Shown: positions 23,337 to 31,517 of the stretch, in pieces
Layout of the letters: each line of letters opens with the position of its first letter
Position numbering within the stretch: the first letter of the stretch is position 1
Assembly (NCBI GenBank): GCA_049302575.1
Contig: JBAQMG010000019.1
Coordinates: 1-36,864, forward strand
Reading direction: 5' to 3'
From: JBAQMG01 sp049302575
Lineage (GTDB): Bacteria; Bacillota; Desulfitobacteriia; Desulfitobacteriales; Desulfitobacteriaceae
DNA: 36,864 bases
The notes under the pieces: generated by a model
Databases searched by the model: none
Told to the model about the DNA's origin: nothing
Seen by the model: only the letters and a program-made list of their open reading frames with translations
Program-made: the position numbers and the translations under genes

Positions 23337-23900
23337 TTATTGCTCCATTTGCTTAGCCAAGAAGCCTGCTGCAGTTTCTACCAATTTAGTTTCTAACTCA
23401 CCCATTTTAATATTTGGATCCTTAGTCATTAAGATAACTGCCCCGATAGGATCCCCTTCAGCGATAATAGGTGCGATGACTTCGCTGGTCAGCTTACACA
23501 TATCCTCTTCCGCATTTTCCGGGCATGTTTTGCAGGCGCTATGTTCTCCAGCCTTGGTAATCATAATAGTCTTTCGCTCTTCCATAGCTTGTTCTGTGGC
23601 TGGTCCAACTGGCTTATTTAAATACTCTTTTTTTGAGGCTCCAGAAATCGCAATAATAGTATCCCTATCCGCAATACAGGCTATGTGCCCTGTAGCTTCA
23701 AACAATGAATCAGCATACTCCTTGGCAAATTCACCCAATTCACCAATTGGTGAATATTTCTTAAGAATCACTTCTCCTTCCCTATCCACGAAAATTTCCA
23801 ACGGATCCCCCTCACGTATTCGAAGTGTCCGACGAATTTCCTTCGGAATAACAACACGACCAAGGTCATCAATTCTTCTAACAATCCCAGTTGCTTTCAT
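23337..23900 (-). CDS. spoVT: Stage V sporulation protein T (AbrB/GAF regulator)
   Basis: A 187-residue regulator of forespore sigma-G genes. The AbrB swapped-hairpin domain fills residues 1-50 (ATGIVRRIDDLGRVVIPKEI). A GAF domain follows (about 56-180). The GAF part holds ACKTCPENAEEDMC, a CxxC-x8-C cluster absent, as I recall, from Bacillus SpoVT. The ATG follows GGAGGGAATA. It lies between prsA and mazG and has its own terminator, as in related clostridia. Confidence 0.95.
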   Translation of the reverse strand: MKATGIVRRIDDLGRVVIPKEIRRTLRIREGDPLEIFVDREGEVILKKYSPIGELGEFAKEYADSLFEATGHIACIADRDTIIAISGASKKEYLNKPVGPATEQAMEERKTIMITKAGEHSACKTCPENAEEDMCKLTSEVIAPIIAEGDPIGAVILMTKDPNIKMGELETKLVETAAGFLAKQMEQ

Positions 23901-23992
23901 TAACGCTATTCCCTCCTTGCCGACGCTGCTCTAATTCAATGATAGTATATATCCGGACATAGAAGATTATTCATTATTTTCCAAGAATAAAA

Positions 23993-24023
23993 AGAAGAAC
24001 ATTCCATTTAGAATGTTCTTCTC
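23993..24023 (-). terminator. Terminator of prsA
   Basis: An 11-bp stem GAAGAACATTC/GAATGTTCTTC with a 6-nt loop, 35 nt after the prsA stop. Confidence 0.85.
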
Positions 24024-24056
24024 TACGATTACTCTCGATGTTCTCTAAAAAATTAC

Positions 24057-25028
24057 TTATTTACCTGGTGCTGGTGCTGGTGCTGGTGCTGCTGGATCGT
24101 ATCCTGTAGCATACACTATTTTAGCCTTTTTACGCAATTCATCATAATACGTTTGGAAATTTTCATCTTTAGCCTGATTTAAAGCATCCTTTTCCACTTT
24201 GTCCTTAATTGTGGCATAGACAGGTACTGAAGCCTGTTTATGATCTTCGACTAAAATAACGTGGTAACCGAAATCAGTTTTAACGGGTTCTGTCGAATAA
24301 TCTCCAACCTTTTGAGCAAAAGCAGCCTTTTCAAATTCGGGAGCCATCTTACCTTTTGGAAAGTAGCCCAATTCTCCTCCAGAGTCTTTTGCACCCGGTT
24401 CAGTTGACTTCTCTTTGGCTAATTGTTCGAAATTACCCCCAGCCTTGAGTTGTACAATAATTTGTTTAGCTTCATCTTCAGTTTTAAGTAAAATATGACG
24501 AGCTTTGACCTGTTCCGGTTGGCCGTATTGAGCTTGATTCTTGTCAAAATAAGCTTTAATATCACTATCACTTAATTTGAGTTCGGAAGTTTGCTTAAGA
24601 TAGAGGGCTAAAAACTTTTGTAATTCGGTCTCAGTCATCCCTTGTTGTTTGAGAACCTCTTGAAATTGGGCATCGGTTCCCATACCTTTCTTAATGCCTT
24701 CTTCCTCCGCTTTAACCTTGGGATCATCAGCTTTAAGTCCAAGTTTTTTATCTTCTTGGTTAATAATCTCTGCCTCAAGCATCCGATCGAGAATTTGGTT
24801 TTTTAGCTGGGGCAAGTCTTTTTTTCCCTGTTCGGAGGTGAAATCCGCTCCTTGCTTTTCATAAATCTGTTTCGCATCATTCACGCGAACATTGTATTTT
24901 TCCAAGCTAATGGACGTGCCATTAACCTTAGCTACCCACTTACCCCCCACCAGAGAGGTACAACCCGTTGTAACCAGCAGCATCATTACAAGTAGCACTG
25001 CGACTATCCCCACCCGGGACTTTTTCAT
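24057..25028 (-). CDS. prsA: Foldase lipoprotein PrsA (parvulin prolyl isomerase)
   Basis: A 323-residue lipoprotein. A lipoprotein signal peptide ends in the lipobox VTTGC, so the mature protein is anchored outside the membrane by Cys. A SurA-like N-domain follows (about 30-150), then the parvulin domain (about 160-250) with VKARHILLKTEDEAKQ and GELGYFPKGKMAPEF. The C-terminus is a run of Ala-Pro repeats encoded by a hexanucleotide microsatellite. It assists folding of secreted proteins and wall enzymes. ATG at 25028 follows GTGGAGGA; a longer frame from 25046 lacks a site. Confidence 0.94.
   Translation of the reverse strand: MKKSRVGIVAVLLVMMLLVTTGCTSLVGGKWVAKVNGTSISLEKYNVRVNDAKQIYEKQGADFTSEQGKKDLPQLKNQILDRMLEAEIINQEDKKLGLKADDPKVKAEEEGIKKGMGTDAQFQEVLKQQGMTETELQKFLALYLKQTSELKLSDSDIKAYFDKNQAQYGQPEQVKARHILLKTEDEAKQIIVQLKAGGNFEQLAKEKSTEPGAKDSGGELGYFPKGKMAPEFEKAAFAQKVGDYSTEPVKTDFGYHVILVEDHKQASVPVYATIKDKVEKDALNQAKDENFQTYYDELRKKAKIVYATGYDPAAPAPAPAPGK
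24065..24090. repeat. Hexanucleotide repeat in prsA (Ala-Pro codons)
   Basis: Four copies of CTGGTG plus two bases encode the C-terminal Ala-Pro tail. Copy changes of one unit keep the frame. Confidence 0.9.
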
Positions 25029-25064
25029 TCCTCCACACCCTTTCACTTCATTGAGGTCATTATA

Positions 25065-28000
25065 TCAAGGAGTTGACTGGGAAGCAATCTCATAAAACGT
25101 CTTAAGCACTCGAGTCACCGACAACAAAGTTTCTGTTTGTTCGGTCGTTCGCAAGCGCACCTTACACTCCAAATTTCCACTTGCTGTTGTACCAAACGAT
25201 AAAGGATAGGAACAACTGGAGGCAATAGCCATGAGTTGTTCCCCTCCTAAGCCTGGATCAGAAGCAAAATGCAAGATAACACTTTGTTTTATTTGTTGGA
25301 TTTGTTGGATTTTCAAAGAACTGGCTAACCACTTAATCCTGATAATTTGAAAAAGCTTCTCCACCTCCTGCGGAGGGGTTCCAAAACGATCTACTAACTC
25401 ATCGAGCATTTCCCCCATGGCGTCCTCATCTTTGATCATAACCATCCGTTGATAAAGTGTACCCTTAGTTTGCCGATCAGTGATATACTCATCAGGCAAA
25501 AAGGCATCAATCTGTAATTCGATACTCGGTTCAATAACCACCTCGACAATTTCACCACGTAATTCTTGGACTGCTTCCTTGAGCATTTGACAATACAAAT
25601 CAAAGCCTACTGCAGCAAGTTGTCCATGTTGTTGTGCACCAATCAGATTTCCAGCTCCACGAATTTCCAAGTCCCGCATAGCAATTTTAAAGCCTGAGCC
25701 AAACTCTGTAAAATCCCTAATAGCTCCTAAACGTTTTTCGGCTACTTCAGTCAATATTTTTTGGGGCTTGTATAAGAAATAAGCAAAAGCTTTACGATTA
25801 GAGCGACCAACACGTCCCCTTAACTGATAGAGTTGGGCAAGTCCTAAACGATCAGCTTCATCAAGGATCAGAGTATTGACATTTGACATATCCAGACCAG
25901 TTTCAATAATTGTAGTACAAACTAAGATGTCCCTCTCCTGCTCTAAAAAGGCTAACATTTCTTTTTCCAGAGCACCTTCACTCATTTGACCATGTGCAGT
26001 TCCACAACGAGCCTCTGGAACGAGTTGATTAAGAAAGCGAACGACTTGTTCCATATCCTCAACCCGATTATGGACATAGAAAACTTGGCCGCCTCGCTGA
26101 ATCTCTCTCCTCACGGCATCTCGTACAAGGTCTGGACTGAACTCCATGACATAAGTTTGCACAGGATAACGATCCTCCGGAGGCGTCTCAATTACACTCA
26201 TATCCCTTAGTCCAACCAAGGACATATGCAGGGTCCGTGGAATAGGGGTCGCTGTTAAAGTCAAAACATCAACATTTGTTTTAAGCTCTTTGAGTTTTTC
26301 TTTGTGGGCCACGCCAAATCGTTGCTCCTCATCAATCACCAAAAGACCTAAGTCTTTAAATTTAATTCCTTCTGAGACCAAGCGATGTGTTCCAACAACA
26401 ATATCAATCTTCCCTTCCTTAAGCCCAGCGATAATCGCTTTTCGCTCCTTGGTTGATCGAAATCGACTTAGCATTTCGATCACAATAGGGTAACCGTTAA
26501 ATCTTTCTCGAAAGGTATTAAAATGTTGTTGGGCTAGGATTGTCGTAGGGACCAAAATAGCAACTTGCTTACTATCCATGACTGATTTGAAAGCAGCTCG
26601 TAAGGCAACTTCTGTTTTACCATAACCGACGTCTCCGCATAATAAACGATCCATCGGTCGAGAGCGCATCATGTCCGCTTTGACTTCCTCGATACTTTGT
26701 CGTTGATCTGGAGTTTCCTCATACGGGAACTTTTCTTCAAATTCAGTTTGCCAAACATTATCCTGCGAAAACGCGAAGCCTTTGCTTTCTTCCCGCAAGG
26801 CATATAATTTGACTAGGTCAATAGCCATTTCTTTGACCGCGCTTTTAGCTTTACTTTTAACTTTATGCCATTCATTACCACCTAATTTATATAGTTTAGG
26901 CGAAGTCTCTGCCTCACTGCCTAGATATTTTTGCAGCAGATGGAGTTGATCGATTGGCACATAAAGTCGGTCTGTTCCGGCATAATGAAGAGCAAAATAG
27001 TCTTTTTCCACTCCACCTACGACAATTCTTTCGATCCCACTAAATCTGCCAATCCCGTGCTGAACATGAACAACAAAGTCTCCTGGCTTCAAATCAGAAA
27101 ATTGTAGACGCGGTGGAGTCTTAGCTATCAGTTGAGGCTTTTTGGTAACAACTTTACGTTCTCGTTTATATATTTCGGTTTCAGAAAGCACAATAACTTT
27201 AGCTAAAGGAAGTTCAAACCCCTGATCTAACGAATAGGGGTAGACAAAGACCTGCCCTCCAGTAATTCCTTCCTCCAGCAATTTTCGCTGAGCAAATACT
27301 CCGCGATCCTTAAGACCTTGAACTAAACGCTGAGCATGCTCCTCATCCCCTGCAAAAAGTGCCACAGCATTTCCAGCAACTTGCCAATGTTCAATCTCCT
27401 CAACCATTAAACCCGTCTTCCCCATAAAACCAGTTAAAGGACGAGCCGTTTGGTTGAAAATACGTTGAGTTGTTAGTCCTGGCGCTTGCCGCAGTAACGT
27501 CGAAAGTCCAATTAAAGGGTGCTGCTTTCCTAATTTAAGAACCTGCTCATACGAAATAAATTGATCTGCAGGATTCACAAAAGCTTGCCCCTGTTCAAGT
27601 TGCTGAGTAAATTCTTCTAGCCTTTCTTTTTCTTGAAAATCCAACTGTTCCTTTAAGCGTGAGGGCTCATCTAAAATAACCAAACGCTCGGCGGAAAGAT
27701 AGGAAAAGAAGTCTACTAAGCCTTCAGCTACTAGGCTTAAATAGGGATAAACATATTCATCAAGAATTCCTTGACTCAGTCTTTCTTTTAAGTACTCGAC
27801 CTTTTCACGTAACTGCTCTGCTTCTTTTTCCCGCTCAGAACGTTGTAAACGCCCCAAAGCTCTGCGGCCTTGTGCATGAATTTCCCAACTTAATTTTTCA
27901 AGCTGATCACTCGTCAAGACATACTCCAACACAGGTACAATCAAAACATCCTCAAGCACTGTCACCGATTTCTGAGTTTCCAAATCAAAGGTACGAATAG

Positions 28001-28610
28001 AATCAACTTGTTCATCAAAGAACTCTAAGCGAATTGGTTCACTATCTAAAGGAGCAATATCTAAAATTCCGCCTCGCAAGGCAAACTGTCCTTTTCCCTC
28101 AACTAACTCAACACGTTCATAGCCCATCGTTATTAAACCCTTAAGAATCATAGGGATTGCGTAAGCTGTGCCAACTTTAAACTCCATGCAATGTTGCCGC
28201 CAGCTCTCCAATGGGAACAGACGTCTTTCCACCGCTAGAATAGAAGCAACTAGGGTACAGGTATTATCTTGCGTCAATCTTTTAAAAACCCGAATGCGTT
28301 CAGCAGTTGTTTCTTTACTTCTCCCCAAAACTTCAAAAGGCAACCATTCTGTGGTCGGAAACAGCTGTATTTCTTCCTCAGGCAACCACGTCTTAAGATC
28401 ATTAGTCCATTTTTGAGCCTGCTCTTCGGAGTACGTTAAAATTAGCGCTGATCGATGGTCACGTAATAATTGAGCCACAAAAGCTGCCTTTTGGCTCCCC
28501 GTCAAATTGTAAACCATTTGTGGTGAGTCCGACTGGTAAAGATTTCTCTGAATAGCACTAATCTCAAAACCTTGTTTTAAATAATCATAGATTGAACTTG
28601 AATTCAACAT
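25065..28610 (-). CDS. mfd: Transcription-repair coupling factor Mfd
   Basis: A 1181-residue ATP-driven DNA translocase that pushes stalled RNA polymerase off lesions and recruits UvrA. Order: a UvrB-like N-part; the RNA polymerase interacting domain starting at LKPGDFVVHVQHGIGRFSGI (about 520); and a RecG-type motor with Walker A GDVGYGKTEVALRAA, DEEQ box VIDEEQRFGV and TATPIPRTLH. A C-terminal regulatory domain (TRCF) closes it. ATG at 28610 is preferred because GGAAGGATGG sits just upstream; a frame from 28667 adds 19 residues. It is cotranscribed with fin and pth. Confidence 0.96.
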   Translation of the reverse strand: MLNSSSIYDYLKQGFEISAIQRNLYQSDSPQMVYNLTGSQKAAFVAQLLRDHRSALILTYSEEQAQKWTNDLKTWLPEEEIQLFPTTEWLPFEVLGRSKETTAERIRVFKRLTQDNTCTLVASILAVERRLFPLESWRQHCMEFKVGTAYAIPMILKGLITMGYERVELVEGKGQFALRGGILDIAPLDSEPIRLEFFDEQVDSIRTFDLETQKSVTVLEDVLIVPVLEYVLTSDQLEKLSWEIHAQGRRALGRLQRSEREKEAEQLREKVEYLKERLSQGILDEYVYPYLSLVAEGLVDFFSYLSAERLVILDEPSRLKEQLDFQEKERLEEFTQQLEQGQAFVNPADQFISYEQVLKLGKQHPLIGLSTLLRQAPGLTTQRIFNQTARPLTGFMGKTGLMVEEIEHWQVAGNAVALFAGDEEHAQRLVQGLKDRGVFAQRKLLEEGITGGQVFVYPYSLDQGFELPLAKVIVLSETEIYKRERKVVTKKPQLIAKTPPRLQFSDLKPGDFVVHVQHGIGRFSGIERIVVGGVEKDYFALHYAGTDRLYVPIDQLHLLQKYLGSEAETSPKLYKLGGNEWHKVKSKAKSAVKEMAIDLVKLYALREESKGFAFSQDNVWQTEFEEKFPYEETPDQRQSIEEVKADMMRSRPMDRLLCGDVGYGKTEVALRAAFKSVMDSKQVAILVPTTILAQQHFNTFRERFNGYPIVIEMLSRFRSTKERKAIIAGLKEGKIDIVVGTHRLVSEGIKFKDLGLLVIDEEQRFGVAHKEKLKELKTNVDVLTLTATPIPRTLHMSLVGLRDMSVIETPPEDRYPVQTYVMEFSPDLVRDAVRREIQRGGQVFYVHNRVEDMEQVVRFLNQLVPEARCGTAHGQMSEGALEKEMLAFLEQERDILVCTTIIETGLDMSNVNTLILDEADRLGLAQLYQLRGRVGRSNRKAFAYFLYKPQKILTEVAEKRLGAIRDFTEFGSGFKIAMRDLEIRGAGNLIGAQQHGQLAAVGFDLYCQMLKEAVQELRGEIVEVVIEPSIELQIDAFLPDEYITDRQTKGTLYQRMVMIKDEDAMGEMLDELVDRFGTPPQEVEKLFQIIRIKWLASSLKIQQIQQIKQSVILHFASDPGLGGEQLMAIASSCSYPLSFGTTASGNLECKVRLRTTEQTETLLSVTRVLKTFYEIASQSTP

Positions 28611-28701
28611 AGTCCATCCTTCCGGGCATAGCAAAAAGGATGAACGTCCCAAACGGACCCCCATCATTCCTTGGCCACAGCCAACTTTTTGTTCCTATCT
28701 A

Positions 28702-28899
28702 TTAATGATAAACAGGCGCTAATTCAGCTTCAGCTTCAGCTTCAGCTTCGATCTGCCGTAAACAATCCGGACAAAGTGCATAAGCAACATTTCCGATGAC
28801 ATTCATTATAGAATCTGGATACTCATTGGTCAAGTCCTCATTAACCTCAATCTCTCCCAGTATAAAATCGCAAGCCTGACAAATTTTTAACATTAACAC
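28702..28899 (-). CDS. fin: Anti-sigma-F factor Fin
   Basis: A 65-residue zinc-ribbon-like protein with CQAC near the N-terminus and CPDC (about 45). The family binds sigma-F to let the forespore move on to sigma-G. The region IGNVAYALCPDC and position next to pth and mfd match Bacillus fin. GTG at 28899 lies 6 nt after GGAGGTG; ATG at 28893 would also serve. The C-terminus carries Glu-Ala repeats from a microsatellite, absent from Bacillus Fin as I remember it. The call rests on context and the cysteine pairs. Confidence 0.8.
   Translation of the reverse strand: MLMLKICQACDFILGEIEVNEDLTNEYPDSIMNVIGNVAYALCPDCLRQIEAEAEAEAELAPVYH
28725..28748. repeat. Hexanucleotide repeat (CAGCTT)4 in fin
   Basis: Four perfect units encode the EAEAEAEA tail of Fin on the minus strand. 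Unit gain or loss keeps the frame. Confidence 0.9.
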
Positions 28900-28950
28900 C
28901 GCAGACACCTCCAGCAATAGATTGTCCGCAGCAGGATTAGGTTATACAGC

Positions 28951-29508
28951 TTATTTATTATATAAATTCATAACTTTGTTATGCTGTCCACCCTGCCAAA
29001 GAATTACAGCCTTTTTTACTCGTTCTAAAATTTCCTCCAATTCCAAGAGCTCCTTGGGAAAGAAAGGCGAGAGTACGTAACGCACAGTATCACATTGATC
29101 TGGTGGTCTATTCACACCAATCTTTAATCTCCAAAACGTTTCTGTACCTAATTCGGTAATAATTGAGCGTACTCCATTATGACCTCCGGCACTACCTTGA
29201 GTACGCAAACGTATTTTTCCTAACGGCAAATCCAAATCGTCATGCAGTACCAAACAATCTTCCCCAGATAGTTTATAAAAATTCAAGAGCTCTCTAACCG
29301 AACGACCGCTCATGTTCATAAAAGTTTGAGGTTTCAAGAATAGCACACGCTCACCTAGCATTTGACTCTCTGCCAAAAGCCCTTGATATTTTACCTTGAA
29401 CCCTAAGTTTAGGCCTTCTATAAGCCCGTCTAAAGCTATAAATCCTATATTGTGTCGACTTTTGGCATACTCCACCCCAGGGTTCCCTAGCCCAATAATT
29501 GCTTTCAT
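28951..29508 (-). CDS. pth: Peptidyl-tRNA hydrolase
   Basis: A 185-residue Pth that frees tRNA from peptides dropped by ribosomes. The start GLGNPGVEYAKSRHNIGF holds the substrate Asn and catalytic His20. The family segments KPQTFMNMSGRSVRELLNFY, VLHDDLDLPLGKIRL and GSAGGHNGVRSII are intact. The ATG follows GGGAGATGA. It begins the pth-fin-mfd run, and its upstream region is a repeat cluster. Confidence 0.96.
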   Translation of the reverse strand: MKAIIGLGNPGVEYAKSRHNIGFIALDGLIEGLNLGFKVKYQGLLAESQMLGERVLFLKPQTFMNMSGRSVRELLNFYKLSGEDCLVLHDDLDLPLGKIRLRTQGSAGGHNGVRSIITELGTETFWRLKIGVNRPPDQCDTVRYVLSPFFPKELLELEEILERVKKAVILWQGGQHNKVMNLYNK

Positions 29509-29524
29509 TTATTCATCTCCCAAA

Positions 29525-29587
29525 TTCGTAGTTCGATATTCGTTGTTCGAACTACAAACTTCGAACTGCAAACTTCGAACTGTGCAC
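29525..29587. repeat. Tandem 14-bp TTCGAACTxCAAAC repeats
   Basis: Three adjacent 14-bp units start at 29546, 29560 and 29574. They are preceded by an inverted TTCGATATTCG segment. The block lies in the intergenic region between pth and the PRC-barrel gene. Confidence 0.8.
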
Positions 29588-29688
29588 TTACAAACTTATA
29601 CTTTCTGTTTTACTAAGCATATTGCTGATACTTCTTGAATAAAGTTAAACAAGAAACTTTGCTAAATTCGATGGTCGATATTCAATAT

Positions 29689-29778
29689 TCGAACTACGAA
29701 CTTCGATAAAGGGCACGCTCTCAGGAGTGTTTGAGCCTCGATCATTACGAACCTCGAACCACGAACTTCGATAAAGGG
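29689..29778. repeat. Pair of 25-bp direct repeats
   Basis: Copies at 29689-29713 and 29754-29778 differ by one base and end in TTCGATAAAGGG. The right copy provides the ribosome binding site of the PRC-barrel gene. Confidence 0.85.
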
Positions 29779-29787
29779 GGCGAATCT

Positions 29788-30513
29788 GTGAAAGCAAGTC
29801 GAAAATTTTTATCCTTACCAATAATCTCACTCCAAGAAGGCCAACACCTTGGCTATGTTAGGAGCCTCATTTTTAATCCACAAACCAAGTCCCTTGCCGC
29901 AATTGTGGTAGATCCCAAAGGTCTATTCAAAGATCAGCGTATTATTCCCTATAACAAAGTAGTTAGCGTTGGAGAAGACGCCATCACGATTGACAAAGGC
30001 ACCCACGTTGAAAAATCAACCAATATTCCGGAGATCTTAGACCTCATTAAAGAGAAATTAAACATCATTGGAACAAAGGTTGTTACAGAAAACGGAAAAA
30101 CGTTGGGCATTGTCGAAGAGTATTATATCAATCCGGAAGATGGTAAACTGAGTCACATTGAAATAACTGGCGGAAAAGTTGATGGTTTATTTAACGGTAA
30201 AGCCCATCTTAAAGCTGAAAACCTGATTACCATTGGTCCTGATATTATTGTCGCAGCTAAAGGAAGCGAAATTAACTTGACGGTCTCGGACAAAGGATTA
30301 AATGATACCCTGAAAACCCTCCTCAGTTCAACCACCAATTTAGCGACGGGAACTAAACAAGCCGTGAGCAATTATTTTAAGAAAGAAAAGCCAAGTGACT
30401 CTACTGAAGAGGCTATCGTAGCCCTTAATTCAGTTGAACCCCTTGATAATCCTTCCCCTATGGAGCCTCTTCTCAGCGAAGCAACTAGTAATGACAGCCC
30501 AATTAATTCATAA
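29788..30513 (+). CDS. PRC-barrel domain protein
   Basis: A 241-residue protein with two PRC-barrel units: about residues 12-75 (VRSLIFNPQTKSLAAIVVDP) and 90-155 (LGIVEEYYINPEDGKLSHIE). A Ser/Glu/Pro-rich tail follows, with no membrane segment. PRC-barrels mediate protein contacts in ribosome assembly, photosynthetic centres and cell-surface or sporulation proteins. The exact role is unknown here. GTG at 29788 follows AAGGGGG; longer starts begin inside the repeat. It is the only plus-strand gene in the block, where Bacillus has ctc. Its stop lies inside a dispersed repeat. Confidence 0.8.
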   Translation: MKASRKFLSLPIISLQEGQHLGYVRSLIFNPQTKSLAAIVVDPKGLFKDQRIIPYNKVVSVGEDAITIDKGTHVEKSTNIPEILDLIKEKLNIIGTKVVTENGKTLGIVEEYYINPEDGKLSHIEITGGKVDGLFNGKAHLKAENLITIGPDIIVAAKGSEINLTVSDKGLNDTLKTLLSSTTNLATGTKQAVSNYFKKEKPSDSTEEAIVALNSVEPLDNPSPMEPLLSEATSNDSPINS

Positions 30514-30565
30514 TTCATAATGCATAATTAGGAATTGAAGATTATGCATTGTGCATTGATTTATG
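30504..30565. repeat. ATTCATAATGCATAATT hairpin repeat
   Basis: Arms AATGCATAAT (30519) and ATTATGCATT (30541) make a perfect 10-bp stem with a 12-nt loop. The element lies between the convergent PRC-barrel and prs genes and covers the PRC-barrel stop. It may act as a bidirectional terminator. Confidence 0.75.
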
Positions 30566-31502
30566 AGAACAGTTTGCTCACCGAGAGATCCTCGTGAATT
30601 CGCACCATAGCCTCACCAAGCAAAGGAGCTACTGACAGAATCCTTAACCTAGCAATCATTTTCTCTGGAGCTATGGGTATTGTATTCGTGACAATTAATT
30701 CTTTGATCACCGAATTTTCGATACGTTCCATCGCTGGCCCTGATAAAACAGGGTGAGTGCAACAAGCATAAATGTCCTTGGCACCCCTTTCTTGAAGTGC
30801 TTGCGCCCCTTGGGTAATCGTACCTGCTGTATCAATGATATCATCAATCATAATGACGGTCTTACCTTTTAATTCACCAATGACATGCATTATCTCCGAT
30901 ACATTGGGTTCCGGCCTACGCTTATCTATAATGGCAATCGAAGCACCGATCCGCTCCGCTAAATTCCGCGCACGAGTAACCCCACCTAAATCGGGTGATA
31001 CAACACAAACATTTTCGAGACCCTTCTCTCGAAAATACTCAGCCAGAATTGGCACTCCAGGTAAATGATCTACCGGAATATCAAAAAACCCTTGAATAGC
31101 CGGGGCATGTAAGTCCATAGCTACAACTCGGTCAGCTCCAGCTGTTGTAATTAAATTCGCCATTAATTTAGCCGTAATCGGATCCCTTGCTCTGGCCTTG
31201 CGTTCTTGACGAGCATAACCATAGTAAGGCATGACCGCGGTAATCCGGCGGGCTGAAGCCCTTCTCAAAGCATCAATCATAATTAACAATTCCATAATAT
31301 TATCATTGGTAGGATTACAAGTTGGTTGAACAACAAAGACATCTGATCCGCGAACGCTTTCATCAATGGCAATGCTAATTTCTCCGTCACGGAACCGTGT
31401 CACTTTAGATTCTCCAACTGTAACCCCTAAATATTCCCCTATTTCCTGTGCGAGCTCAGGGTTTGCATTCCCACAGAAAATCTTCAACTCTTTCACTGCC
31501 AT
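30561..31502 (-). CDS. prs: Ribose-phosphate pyrophosphokinase (PRPP synthase)
   Basis: A 313-residue class I PRPP synthase that makes PRPP from ribose 5-phosphate and ATP for nucleotide, His and Trp synthesis. Motifs present are RFRDGEISIAIDESVRG, the ATP-binding VMPYYGYARQERKARARDPI, MDLHAPAIQGFFDIPVDHL and the PRPP loop VIMIDDIIDTAGTI. ATG at 31502 gives the typical start MAVKELKIF; GTG at 31508 is an alternative. It lies just downstream of glmU as in Bacillus, so the pair is an operon. Confidence 0.97.
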   Translation of the reverse strand: MAVKELKIFCGNANPELAQEIGEYLGVTVGESKVTRFRDGEISIAIDESVRGSDVFVVQPTCNPTNDNIMELLIMIDALRRASARRITAVMPYYGYARQERKARARDPITAKLMANLITTAGADRVVAMDLHAPAIQGFFDIPVDHLPGVPILAEYFREKGLENVCVVSPDLGGVTRARNLAERIGASIAIIDKRRPEPNVSEIMHVIGELKGKTVIMIDDIIDTAGTITQGAQALQERGAKDIYACCTHPVLSGPAMERIENSVIKELIVTNTIPIAPEKMIARLRILSVAPLLGEAMVRIHEDLSVSKLFS

Positions 31503-31517
31503 GATCACTTTATCCCC

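Noticed and set aside
23476..23934. 152-residue frame opposite spoVT
   Set aside because: Complementary shadow of a well-supported gene with no start signal.
29525..29778. CRISPR array
   Set aside because: Units are 14 bp without unique spacers, and no cas genes are present.
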